Assembly: GCA_963755055.1 (NCBI GenBank)
Contig: CAVWIS010000011.1
Coordinates: forward strand, 1 to 64,000
Direction of reading: 5' to 3'
Source of the DNA: AP-16 sp963755055
Lineage (GTDB): Bacteria; Pseudomonadota; Alphaproteobacteria; Rhizobiales; Xanthobacteraceae
DNA: 64,000 bases
The translations under genes were made by a program, and so were the position numbers. The notes below the pieces were generated by a model that was not told the DNA's origin, made no database searches, and saw only the letters and a list, made by a program, of their open reading frames with translations. Each line of letters starts with the position of its first letter. Within the stretch, counting starts at the first letter, position 1. Below, one piece after another: positions 27,898-37,390 of this stretch.

Positions 27898-30682
27898 GTG
27901 AGAAAGTACCGACCGCATCTCCTTGTCATCTGCGCTCTGGCGGCAGCTCTGCTGGCCGGGGCGCCTGATGCATTGAAAAATGCCCTTGTCGATCTGCGGT
28001 TTCAAATATTTCCGCGCCAGGCGAGCGGCGACATCGTCGTGGTGGCGATTGATTCTCGCTCGATCGAGGCTATCGGCGTCTGGCCGTGGCCTCGACAGCT
28101 CCACGCGCAGCTGCTCGGCAAGCTGGAAGGTGCCGGAGCGAGTGACATCGCCTTCGATGTCGATTTCAGCACGCCGTCAAATCCGGTATTCGATCAGGCC
28201 TTCGTCGAAGCGCTGCAGAAGGCTGGCGGATCGGTCATTCTGCCATCATTCAAACAGACAGCGGGTGCCGGAAGCCGAGATTCAGTTCATCTCAATCGTC
28301 CGTTGCCGCAATTCGGCAAGCATGCGTGGCCGGCGATCGTCAATGTCGTAGCCGAGCCGACCGGTCTGGTGCGGCGCTATCCCTTCGGGGAGATGTTCGA
28401 TGAAACGTTTCTCCCTTCCATGGGCTCCGTATTGGCGGGCCGGTACGAAGGAAACGGAGGTTCCTTTTGGATCGATTTCAGCATTTTGCCTGGTTCAGTC
28501 CCGACAGTCTCCTATGTCGATGTCCTGCGGGGCGATCCCGCCGCGTTGAAGCGGCTCGAGAACAAGAAAGTCATCGTCGGCGGTACGGCGCTCGAGCTCG
28601 GCGACAGGTTCAACATTCCGAACGGCCAAATCGTTTCGGGACCGGTACTGCAGGCACTGGCGGCCGAGTTCGATCCTGCAAGGCCGCGTGCTGCGCCCTT
28701 CCTCGGCCCTCGTGGGGCTGGGTGGCCCCGGTCTCGTGGCGCTTGTGATGACGATCCTGTGGCGCCGACGTTCCGCCGTCTCGCGAGCGGTCGTCTTGGT
28801 GGGCTTGGGAATTGCCGCCGAGCTCGGCGCCGTCCTCTTGCAGGCGAAGCTCTGCATCATCCTTGATACCGCGCTCCTTCACATGGCGATCATGGCCTAT
28901 CTGGCCGTCATTGCGCTCGACGAGATTGACTTTCGCGGCCTGCTCGGCAGGATCGCGGAAAGACGTTTCCAGCGGATCGCGATGTCGCTCGGCGATGGTT
29001 TGGCGTGCGCCGATCAGAACGGCCTGGTCACAGTGTGGAACCCGGGGGCGGTGGCGATCTTCGGCTGGCAACCGGAAGAAATCATCGGTCGGCCGCTCGA
29101 CAGCATCTGCGCAAGCAGCGACGGCGCTGCGAAGCACGATCCATTCTCAATTCTCGGCCTGCCACAGGGAGCGCTGCAGCTGCCCGGCGGGAAGGTCATG
29201 GAGCTCGATGGCCGCCGTAAGGATGGCGGCGTATTTCCGCTCGAGGCCTGCTTTTCCGGATGGCAGGGAACAGACGGGTTCCAATATGGCGCAATACTCC
29301 GAGATATCTCGGTCCGCAGGCGTGAGGCGGAGCGCATTCGCTACCTGGCCGAATATGACACGCTCACTGGCCTCGCCAATCGGAACACCCTGCACGCCCA
29401 GCTCTGCACAAGCCTTTGCGAGGCGGAAACAGCGCGATGCCAGGTGGCATTGCTGGTGATCGGCCTCGATAAATTCCAGCCGATCAACGACACGCTGGGC
29501 CATGCTTACGGCGATCAGGTGCTGTGCGCCGTCGCCAGGCGATTGAGCGAGCTGGTCGAGGCGGCAAACCTGGTCGCACGGTTGAGCGGAGATGAGTTTG
29601 CCGTGGTCCTCAGCGGCGCCAGCGCGGAACGCAGGGCGGTGAAGCTGGCGGAACGGGCGCATCGCATATTCAGCGAAGTCCCCCTCGCCGTCGGTACCCG
29701 CCAACAAGCCATCAGAATCAGCATCGGTATCGCGATTTATCCCGAAGATTGCCGGACAGCAGGCGAGCTCCTGGGCAACGCCCATCTGGCGCTGTGCCGG
29801 GCAAAGGCGGCGAGGCGTGGCAGGCACGTTGTTTTCGAACGCGGCATAAGGGACGAGCTCGAAGCACGGTTGACACTCGAGGCCGAGCTGAAGCGGGCGA
29901 CAGAAATGAACGAGTTCGAGCTCTTCTATCAACCGAAGGTCAGCCTGGCAGACGGCATGTTGGCGGGAGCCGAGGCCCTTATTCGCTGGCGGCATCCCGA
30001 CCGCGGCCTTGTCCCGCCGGCAGATTTCATGCCCGTCGTGAACGCGTCCTCGATCTCCGACGATATCGCGTTCTGGGTGATGGAAACCGCCTGCCGGCAG
30101 GGGCGCCTGTGGCAACAGAAGGGGCATCGCGTTCGCATTGCCGTCAATCTCTCGCCCTCGCAGATCCAGTCCGGTGACCTGGTGGCAACAGTCGGGACGG
30201 TCCTCGGGGATACGGGATTTTCACCGTCTTTGCTCGAGCTCGAGGTGACGGAAGACATCCTGCTCGTGGATGACGGGAAGGCACTCGAGATCTTCCGTCA
30301 GCTTCGGAAGCTCGGTGTCCGCATCGTATTCGACGACTTCGGCACCGGCTATGCCAGCCTGAGCTATCTGAAGAAATTCCCGCTGGACGGGCTGAAAATC
30401 GACAAGTCGTTCGTGCGTGACCTGCAGGCGGGTTCGGACGATGCGGCGATCGTCAGCTCCACCATAGGCCTGGGCCGCCTGCTCAACCTTTCGGTCGTCG
30501 CCGAAGGGATCGAGGATCGCGCCACTGCCGATCTGCTGGCGAGCATGGGATGCAAGGAAGGGCAGGGGTACCATTTCGGCCGCCCGATGCCGGCGGCGGA
30601 ATTCGAGCCAAAATTCCTGTCAGGTGGCCCTTGCGTTGATCTCCAAGCCTCCGCGGCGGAGCTGACCTCTACTGCGGCGTGA
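27898..30682 (+). pseudogene. CHASE2-PAS-GGDEF-EAL cyclic-di-GMP protein, interrupted by a +1 frameshift
   Basis: Two overlapping open frames form one product. The first has a signal-anchor and an extracytoplasmic CHASE2 domain. The second has three hydrophobic helices, a PAS domain (GLVTVWNPGAVAIFGW), a GGDEF domain (RLSGDEF) and an EAL domain (AEALIRWRHP, DDFGTGYASLSYL). Removing one T from the pair at 28669-28670 joins them as AAESILQGRVLRPSSAL, the expected CHASE2-to-helix junction. The intact protein would make and/or degrade cyclic-di-GMP in response to a periplasmic cue. Both halves are otherwise undamaged, so this may be sequence error. It lies 55 bases after the FecR-domain gene. The start could be GTG 27889 or 27898. 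Confidence 0.85.
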
Positions 30683-30885
30683 ACTAGTGAGGTTCTTGAA
30701 TTCGAAGGTCCGGTACGAGTGCGCCGGCTTGTCCGTGCTTCCATGTCTTTCCTCTGGGCGAAGACGGGTTCAACTTCAGCAGAACATGCGCTAGGTTCGG
30801 GGATCGCGCCGACCGGTGTCCGGTCAAATCACGGGAGCGTTGACGGCCCCGACGAAACGGCGGCCGGCGGGCCAGGGAGGGCGGC

Positions 30886-31659
30886 ATGGACCAGCTCGAT
30901 CGTGTCAGGCAGGAGTTTTCCCGCCAGGCCGACCATTTCGCGGCCTCGCCGGCGATCACCGATGGCGAATTGACCAGGAAATTCGTCGACGCCGTCGGCG
31001 GGCGCGGGACCGGCTGCGTCCTCGACCTCGCCTGCGGCCCCGGTATCGTCAGCGCGGCGCTCGCCGCCGCGGCGCGCGAGGTCGTCGCCTTCGATCTCAC
31101 CCCCGAGATGCTGCGCAAGGCGCGCGAGCGCTGCGCGGCCGAAGGTCTCGCCAACGTGACGTTCCGCGAAGGCAGCGCAACAGAGCTGCCGTTTGCTGAC
31201 GAAAGCTTCGACGCGGTCGTCTCCAGGCTGGCGATCCATCATTTCGCCGAGCCGGAGAAAGTCCTCGCCGAAGCGTTTCGCGTGCTCGCGCCAGGCGGCA
31301 CGCTGGTCATCGGCGACGTGGTGGGCGCGGACGATCCGGAGAAGGGTGCCCTGCAGAACGCCCTCGAGGTGCTGCGCGACCCGTCCCATGTCCGCATGCT
31401 GGCCGCCGGCGAGCTCGACCGCCTGGTCGTCGCGGCCGGGTTTGCGATCGCGACGCGCGAGACCTGGGACAAGTCGCGCGAGCTCGAGGAATGGCTCGGC
31501 ATCGCCGCCGCTCCCGAGCGCGTCGCGCCGCTGCGCACCGTCGTGCGTGCGCTGGCGCGTGCCGGGGAGGACGCGGGAATCGGCCTCAGGCTCGCCGGAG
31601 AGACGCTCGTCTTCTTCCACCGCTGGCGTCTGATCGTTGCCCGCAAGTCCGGAACGTGA
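30886..31659 (+). CDS. Class I SAM-dependent methyltransferase (UbiE-like)
   Basis: The 257-aa Rossmann-fold methyltransferase has motif I VLDLACGPGIV (about residue 45), acidic motif II VVAFDLTPEML, motif III SFDAVVSRLAIHHF, and VLAPGGTLVIGD. The family methylates small molecules, lipids or quinones; the substrate is unknown. The start is ATG 30886, with GGGAGGGCGGC just upstream. From codon 69 onward its DNA is repeated almost exactly at 35059-35603. It stands alone, followed by a long gap. Confidence 0.88.
   Translation: MDQLDRVRQEFSRQADHFAASPAITDGELTRKFVDAVGGRGTGCVLDLACGPGIVSAALAAAAREVVAFDLTPEMLRKARERCAAEGLANVTFREGSATELPFADESFDAVVSRLAIHHFAEPEKVLAEAFRVLAPGGTLVIGDVVGADDPEKGALQNALEVLRDPSHVRMLAAGELDRLVVAAGFAIATRETWDKSRELEEWLGIAAAPERVAPLRTVVRALARAGEDAGIGLRLAGETLVFFHRWRLIVARKSGT
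31092..31636. repeat. 545-bp direct repeat, copy A (in the intact methyltransferase gene)
   Basis: This stretch reappears at 35059-35603 at a constant offset of 3967 bases with no indels. Differences I find are a small cluster near 31101-31103 and single substitutions at 31126 and 31548. Identity stops at 31637. Confidence 0.95.
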
Positions 31660-32071
31660 TCGCCGAAGCGCGGAACAATATCATCGACGGTCAGATGATC
31701 ACTGAGCGGTCACGGCCGTGCTTGTCGGGCCATCCACGTCCCGGCCAAGAAGGAAGCCGCGGCTGCGGGACGAGTCGGGCATGACGCCGTGATTGCCGTG
31801 CAATCGTTCCCGGCACAAGCGTCCCTCGCGAGGTGCCTGACATCAGACAAACGTCTCCATATCGCAATTACGTATGTACTACCGCGTATCTGTAGATGCA
31901 AACCGATGTAACGATCGCACAAACACGTAGCTCGCGGAACAGGATCGATCGAATTCACCATAGATTAAGGCCTCAAGTACAGAACCTGTCCTGGCGGCCC
32001 AATGCATGCCCGGCCGTTCGCGAGCGACGCCATCAGTCGTCGCGGCGAAAACACCAGAGATAGGACAAAAC
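31660..32071. other. 412-base intergenic region with an AT-rich segment
   Basis: Between the methyltransferase and PstS-like genes there is no supported gene. Around 31860-31960 the sequence is locally AT-rich (for example TTACGTATGTACTACC), a likely promoter zone for the binding-protein gene. No terminator-quality hairpin or repeat was found. Confidence 0.4.
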
Positions 32072-32833
32072 ATGCGCCTGAAAGCTATCCTGATGCTCGC
32101 CGGCAGTGCAGCCGTGCTGCTGTCGGCCAACACCGCTTCGCTCGCTGCCGAGCTGAAGGTCAGCGGCGCCGCTGCCGTCGCTGGCGCGATCATCACGCCC
32201 AACAAGGCAGCGATCGAGAAGGAAACCGGCCTGACGCTCAGCGTCACGCCGAACGGCGACGGTAATGGCCTGAAGGATCTGCATGCCGGCAAGGTCGACG
32301 TCGCCATGATCGCCGCGCCGATCAAGGTCACGGAAGCCACTTTGAACAAGGCGAGCCCGGGCTCGCTCAGCGTCGACGGTTTCGAGGTGGCGCAGATCGG
32401 GGTCGTCCAGATAAGATTCATCGTCAATGCCGCGAACCCGGTCAAATCGCTGACCGCGGCCCAGGTCAGCGACATCTTCTCCGGCAAGATCACCTCGTGG
32501 AAGGACGTCGGCGGCGCCGATCAGCCGATCCTCGTCGTTGCCGAGGCTGTCGGGTTCGGGACCCGCTCCAACATCGTCGCCTCGTTCCTCGGCGGCAGTG
32601 AAATTACCGACAAGGCCCGCATCATGAATGCCCTGGTGCACGTCGCTCAGGTCGTCGGCCAGGCGCCGACCGCCATCGGCTACGGCAATGCCGCCACCAT
32701 CACGGCGGCGGTTGCGGTCATCCCGGGCGTCGAGGTCAAGCAGGTTCTCGGTCTCGCCACCAAGGGCGCGCCCAACGCGGATGTGAAGAAGCTGATCGAG
32801 GCAACGACGAAGTACGGCGGCGGGGCCGAGTAG
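32072..32833 (+). CDS. PstS-like periplasmic substrate-binding protein
   Basis: The 253-aa protein has a signal peptide (about residues 1-24, ending ASLAAEL). Its PBP-like domain has phosphate-binding-protein features: KVSGAAAVAGAIITP, the LTAAQVSDIFSGKITSWKDVG segment typical of PstS, and a GFGTRSNIV loop. No pstCAB genes follow, so it may be a stand-alone phosphate or oxyanion sensor/binding protein. The downstream gene is a chemoreceptor, raising the possibility of ligand-loaded signalling to it; that is inference. The start at ATG 32072 gives the best signal peptide. Confidence 0.82.
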   Translation: MRLKAILMLAGSAAVLLSANTASLAAELKVSGAAAVAGAIITPNKAAIEKETGLTLSVTPNGDGNGLKDLHAGKVDVAMIAAPIKVTEATLNKASPGSLSVDGFEVAQIGVVQIRFIVNAANPVKSLTAAQVSDIFSGKITSWKDVGGADQPILVVAEAVGFGTRSNIVASFLGGSEITDKARIMNALVHVAQVVGQAPTAIGYGNAATITAAVAVIPGVEVKQVLGLATKGAPNADVKKLIEATTKYGGGAE

Positions 32834-32922
32834 CACCAATACCGCCGGGTGTCGGGCGTTGTCGCCCGATACCGGACGGGAAACCTGAAGCATTCCGGCA
32901 AGAACCGATCGAGGCGTACGTC

Positions 32923-34969
32923 GTGCTCAGTTCACTCAGGCGACTGAAAATTTCCACCAAGCTTTCGAGCGTTATCGGGGCTTCGCTCGTGGCCTTGTGC
33001 GCGATGGGCGCGATTGCCGTGATCTCCGCGCGGGAAATCCAGGAATTGGGGCGCGACCTGTACGCCGAGGCCGTCGAGCTCGCCAATACCGAAACCGCCG
33101 TCGTGGTGGCGATCGAGCGCGCCATCGGCGCGGTTCACGCCGCTCCGTCCGAGATCGACCTCGTCCAATTGAAGCAGAAGCAGGAGAGCTTCCAGGCGCG
33201 CCTCGGCGAGGCGAGGACGAGCTTGCAGGCGACGCTCGCCAAGAGCAGCTCGGCCGGCATCAAGACCGGCACTGCGAACGCCATCGCGGTCATCGCAACG
33301 TTCGAGAACGCATCGAGAAAGGTCTTCGACCTCGCCTCCGCGTTCGCTCAGCCGGATGCCATTGCCGCCTTGTCCGGCACGGTCGTTCCGGCCGAAGCAG
33401 CAGTCCAGGCCGCGCTCAAGCAGCTCGACGAGGCGGCGGACCGCAACAGCGTGCTGAAGCAAGCCGCCATCGAGGCGACGATGGGCACGGTGTACGCGGT
33501 CGTCGTCGGCCTCGCCCTTTCGCTGGTGATAGGGATTGCCTTCCTCAGCTACATGACCGTATCGCGCGGCGTGGCGCGTCCAATCACCGCCCTCAACGGC
33601 GTGATGACCAGATTGTCGAATGGCGAGTCGGGCATCGAGGTTCCCTATGCCTCCAGGCTGGACGAGATCGGAGCCATGGCGAAGGCTGTCGAGGTGTTCA
33701 AGCAGAACGGCATCGAGCGGACCCGCCTGGAGGTCGAGCAGAAGGCGGCCGAGAATTCGCGCCGCCACCCAGCGCAAGACCGACATGCGACGCATGGCTG
33801 ACGACTTCCAGACCGCCGTCGGCGCTATCGTCGAATCGGTGTCGTCGGCGGCGACCGAGCTCGAGGCGGCCGCCGGCTTGCTCAACACGACGGCAGATAC
33901 CACCCAGCAGCTCTCGATCAGCGCGGCCGGGGCCTCCGAGGTCGCTTCGGCCAACGTGCAGTCGGTGGCGTCGGCATCCGAGGAGCTTTCGGTGTCGGTC
34001 GGCGAGATCAGTCGCCAAGTCCGCGAAGCGAGCCGGATCGCCAGCCTGGCGGTGAAGCAGGCCGCTGCCACCGATACCCGCATCGCCGAGCTGTCCTCCT
34101 CCGCCGCCCGCATCGGCGACGTGGTGCAGATGATCACCGCGGTCGCCGAGCAGACCAATCTGCTGGCGCTTAACGCCACCATCGAGGCGGCGCGCGCCGG
34201 CGATGCCGGCCGCGGCTTCGCGGTGGTCGCCCACGAGGTCAAGGCGCTCGCCGCGCAGACCGCCAAGGCCACCGACGAGATCAGTGCACAGATCGCGGGG
34301 ATGCAGGCCGCCACTCAGGTCTCGGTCGCCGCGATCAAGGAAATCGGCGGCACCATCGGCCAGATCTCCGCGATCGCCGCGGCGATCGCTGCCGCCGTGG
34401 AGGAGCAGGGGGCCGCCACCCAGGAGATCTCGCGTAACGTGCAGCAGGCCGCCGCCGGGACCGGCCAGGTCGCCGCCAACATCGCCGACGTCAATCGCGG
34501 CGCCTCCGAGACCGGATCGGCATCCACCCGGGTGCTGTCGTCGGCGCAGTCGCTGTCGACCGACAGCAATTATCTCAAGGCGGAGGTCGGCAAGTTCGTC
34601 GCTTCCATCAAATCCGACGCGACCTCGGTGGACGACATGGCCCAGAGCGCCGCCGGGTTCATCAAGACGCTTGGCTCCGACATGCAGGAGCGCCGCCGGT
34701 CGAGGCGGGTCCCCCACGCCGCCACTGTCGACGTGACGGCGAACGGGAAGACGGTTTCCACCCGGATCGTCGACATCAGCACGACCGGCGCGCGGCTGAA
34801 GGCGGTGCCGGGCTTGCAGGTCGGAAGCGCCATCCGGATCAAGACGTCCGACGGGCGGACCATCGAGGCGAATGTCGTGTGGACGAAGGACGACGCGTTC
34901 GGCGTGAAGTTCAAGGTCGAGCAGACCTTGCCTTCGCCGGCACGCAAACACCGGGTCGAGGCGGCCTGA
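32923..34969 (+). pseudogene. Methyl-accepting chemotaxis protein with C-terminal PilZ domain, interrupted by a +1 frameshift
   Basis: The first frame encodes a TM helix, a periplasmic helical sensor, a second TM helix (VVVGLALSLVIGIAFLSYM) and a HAMP domain. The second encodes the signalling hairpin (core AEQTNLLALNATIEAARAGD) and a C-terminal PilZ domain (ERRRSRRVP and DISTTGARL). The frames meet at about 33751-33775; dropping one base there (for example one T of 33756-33757) reads through to RKTDMRRMADDF. The intact protein would link chemotaxis to cyclic-di-GMP. Both halves are well conserved. It sits 89 bases after the PstS-like gene and just before the truncated methyltransferase copy. 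Confidence 0.85.
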
Positions 34970-35058
34970 GATCCGTCCCAGAGGGCCTCGTTGTCTTGCC
35001 GGCGTCTCGGGTTCCTCGAGATGTGCCGACGGCCTGCCCGGCGCTCCGCCTCCACATG

Positions 35059-35603
35059 CGATCTCACCGCTGAGATGCTGCGCAAGGCGCGCAAGCGCTG
35101 CGCGGCCGAAGGTCTCGCCAACGTGACGTTCCGCGAAGGCAGCGCAACAGAGCTGCCGTTTGCTGACGAAAGCTTCGACGCGGTCGTCTCCAGGCTGGCG
35201 ATCCATCATTTCGCCGAGCCGGAGAAAGTCCTCGCCGAAGCGTTTCGCGTGCTCGCGCCAGGCGGCACGCTGGTCATCGGCGACGTGGTGGGCGCGGACG
35301 ATCCGGAGAAGGGTGCCCTGCAGAACGCCCTCGAGGTGCTGCGCGACCCGTCCCATGTCCGCATGCTGGCCGCCGGCGAGCTCGACCGCCTGGTCGTCGC
35401 GGCCGGGTTTGCGATCGCGACGCGCGAGACCTGGGACAAGTCGCGCGAGCTCGAGGAATGGCTCGGCATCGCCGCCGCTCCCGAGCGCGTCGCGCCGCTG
35501 CGCACCGTCGTGCGGGCGCTGGCGCGTGCCGGGGAGGACGCGGGAATCGGCCTCAGGCTCGCCGGAGAGACGCTCGTCTTCTTCCACCGCTGGCGTCTGA
35601 TCG
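35059..35603. repeat. 545-bp direct repeat, copy B
   Basis: This is the near-identical copy of 31092-31636. Its left boundary is abrupt: immediately upstream (34970-35058) the sequence is unrelated to the methyltransferase gene. Confidence 0.95.
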
Positions 35604-35626
35604 TCGCGCGCAAGCCTGCGGCGTGA
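35059..35626 (+). pseudogene. Truncated methyltransferase copy lacking the SAM-binding motif I
   Basis: The open frame reproduces residues from about 69 to the end of the methyltransferase encoded at 30886-31659, differing only at a few positions and at the C-terminal tail (ARKPAA instead of ARKSGT). The N-terminal 68 residues, with the glycine-rich SAM-binding motif, are missing and replaced by unrelated codons (the open frame begins at 34991). It is therefore unlikely to methylate anything. It arose by duplication of the intact gene or by gene conversion. Confidence 0.85.
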
Positions 35627-35932
35627 GGCGGGCGCCTGGCCGCATCGCACCGCGGGCGTTCTGACGGAACGGCAGCCTCGCAGTCGCTGCATCTGCACGA
35701 CACCCGGTTGCCCGAAGCTCTTATTGTCTGAACGGCCGGGAGTGCGGGCCGCCGGCCCGCAGTGGGCCTGACGCAGCGGCATCCGCAGCCCTCCATGCAC
35801 GCATTTTGATCCTGGTCAATGTCGCGGCACTCCGGGACTCGTATCCGTTCGCGCCGTTGCGTCGAGCCGGCGGTGCCTGATTCGCCGCCGCGGCTACCGC
35901 GCGACCATCAAACAATCCCAGGGAGGAAGCCC
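35627..35932. other. 306-base intergenic region upstream of aspA
   Basis: No gene is supported. The segment ends with the GGGAGGA ribosome-binding site of aspA. A promoter for the aspA-dcuB operon is expected here. I could not identify a convincing FNR-like box (TTGAT-N4-ATCAA), so oxygen regulation is not shown. Confidence 0.4.
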
Positions 35933-37390
35933 ATGAGCCGGCGCGAAACGGATTTTCTCGGGTCCCGCGAGATTCCCGACGACGCCTATTACGGGATCCA
36001 GACACTGCGCGGCCGGGAGAATTTTCACATCACCGCCATCCCGATGTCGAGCGAGCCTTACTTCGTCAAGGCGCTCGGCTACGTCAAGAAGGCGGCCGTC
36101 ATGGCCAATCGCGATCTCGGCGTGGTCGACGCCCAGGTCGCCGACGCCATCATCCAGGCCTGCGACCGCCTGATCGCCGGAGAAATGCGCGACCAGTTTG
36201 TGACCGACTTCATCCAGGGCGGCGCCGGCACTTCTACCAACATGAACGCCAACGAGGTCATCGCCAACCTGGCGCTCGAATATCTCGGGCACCAGAAAGG
36301 CGAATACCAGTATGTCAACCCCAACGATCACGTGAACTTCGGTCAGTCGACCAACGACGTCTACCCGACGGCGCTCCGCTTGGCGCTGATCATGCGGCTC
36401 GGCAGCTACGTCAATTCGCTCAGGCGTCTGCAGGACGCCTTCTTCGCCAAGGGCAAGGAGTTCGAGCGGGTGCTCAAGATGGGGCGCACCCATCTGCAGG
36501 ACGCGGTGCCGATGTCGCTCGGCGCCGAGTTCCACGGCTGGGGCACCACCACCGGCGAGGAGGTGCAGCGCATCGCCGAGGTCCGCCAGCTGCTGCACGA
36601 GGTCAATCTCGGCGCCACCGCGATCGGAACCTCGGTCACCGCCGCGGCGGGCTATCCCGAGCTCGCGACCCGGTATCTGAGCGATCTCACCGGCATCCCC
36701 TTCACCCTGGCGGGCGACCTCGTCGAGGCGACCTCGGACACCGGGGCCTACGTGCAGCTGTCCGGCATCCTCAAGCGCACCTCTTGCAAGCTCACCAAGA
36801 TCTGCAACGACATCCGCCTGCTCGCCTCGGGCCCACGCTGCGGGCTCAACGAGATAAACCTGCCGCAGATGCAGCCCGGCTCCTCGATCATGCCCGGCAA
36901 GGTCAACCCGGTGATCCCCGAGGTGGTCAACCAGGCCGGCTTCCTGGTGATCGGCCTCGACACCACGGTGACGCTCGCCGCCTCCGCCGGTCAGCTGCAG
37001 CTCAACGTGATGGAGCCGGTCATCTCGTTTGCGCTGTTCTTCTCGATCATGGCGATGGAGAACGCCGTGAACAACCTGCGCCAGCACTGCGTCATGGGCA
37101 TCACCGCCAACGAGGAGCGCACCCGCGACATGGTGCTCAACTCGCTCGGCATCGTCACCGTGCTCAAGCCGGTGCTCGGCTATTCGCGCTGCGCCGAGCT
37201 GGCGCGCCAGGGCCACCGCGAGGGCAAGTCGCTGCACCAGCTGGTGGTGCAGGAGGCCAAGCTGCTCACCCAGGCCGAATGGGACGACATGTTCTCGTTC
37301 GAGAACCTGATCAACCCCGAGCTGGTGCATGAGATGCGGCACCACCACATCGCGCCCCACGCTTCGGCCCCACAGGGAGAGCCCACATGA
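35933..37390 (+). CDS. aspA: Aspartate ammonia-lyase
   Basis: The 485-aa enzyme deaminates L-aspartate to fumarate and ammonia. The fumarase/aspartase signature GSSIMPGKVNP is present (about residue 322), together with GAGTSTNMNANEV and the MGRTHLQDAVPMSLG segment, and the length is typical for AspA. The start is ATG 35933, with a strong GGGAGGAAG upstream. Its stop overlaps the start of the C4-dicarboxylate transporter gene (ATGA), so the two form an operon: aspartate uptake, deamination and succinate/fumarate exchange, typical of microaerobic or anaerobic metabolism. Confidence 0.95.
   Translation: MSRRETDFLGSREIPDDAYYGIQTLRGRENFHITAIPMSSEPYFVKALGYVKKAAVMANRDLGVVDAQVADAIIQACDRLIAGEMRDQFVTDFIQGGAGTSTNMNANEVIANLALEYLGHQKGEYQYVNPNDHVNFGQSTNDVYPTALRLALIMRLGSYVNSLRRLQDAFFAKGKEFERVLKMGRTHLQDAVPMSLGAEFHGWGTTTGEEVQRIAEVRQLLHEVNLGATAIGTSVTAAAGYPELATRYLSDLTGIPFTLAGDLVEATSDTGAYVQLSGILKRTSCKLTKICNDIRLLASGPRCGLNEINLPQMQPGSSIMPGKVNPVIPEVVNQAGFLVIGLDTTVTLAASAGQLQLNVMEPVISFALFFSIMAMENAVNNLRQHCVMGITANEERTRDMVLNSLGIVTVLKPVLGYSRCAELARQGHREGKSLHQLVVQEAKLLTQAEWDDMFSFENLINPELVHEMRHHHIAPHASAPQGEPT

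Noticed and set aside
28600..28760. Programmed ribosomal frameshift in the CHASE2 gene
   Set aside because: No slippery heptamer or downstream structure was seen, and the same type of single-base surplus occurs in four unrelated genes.
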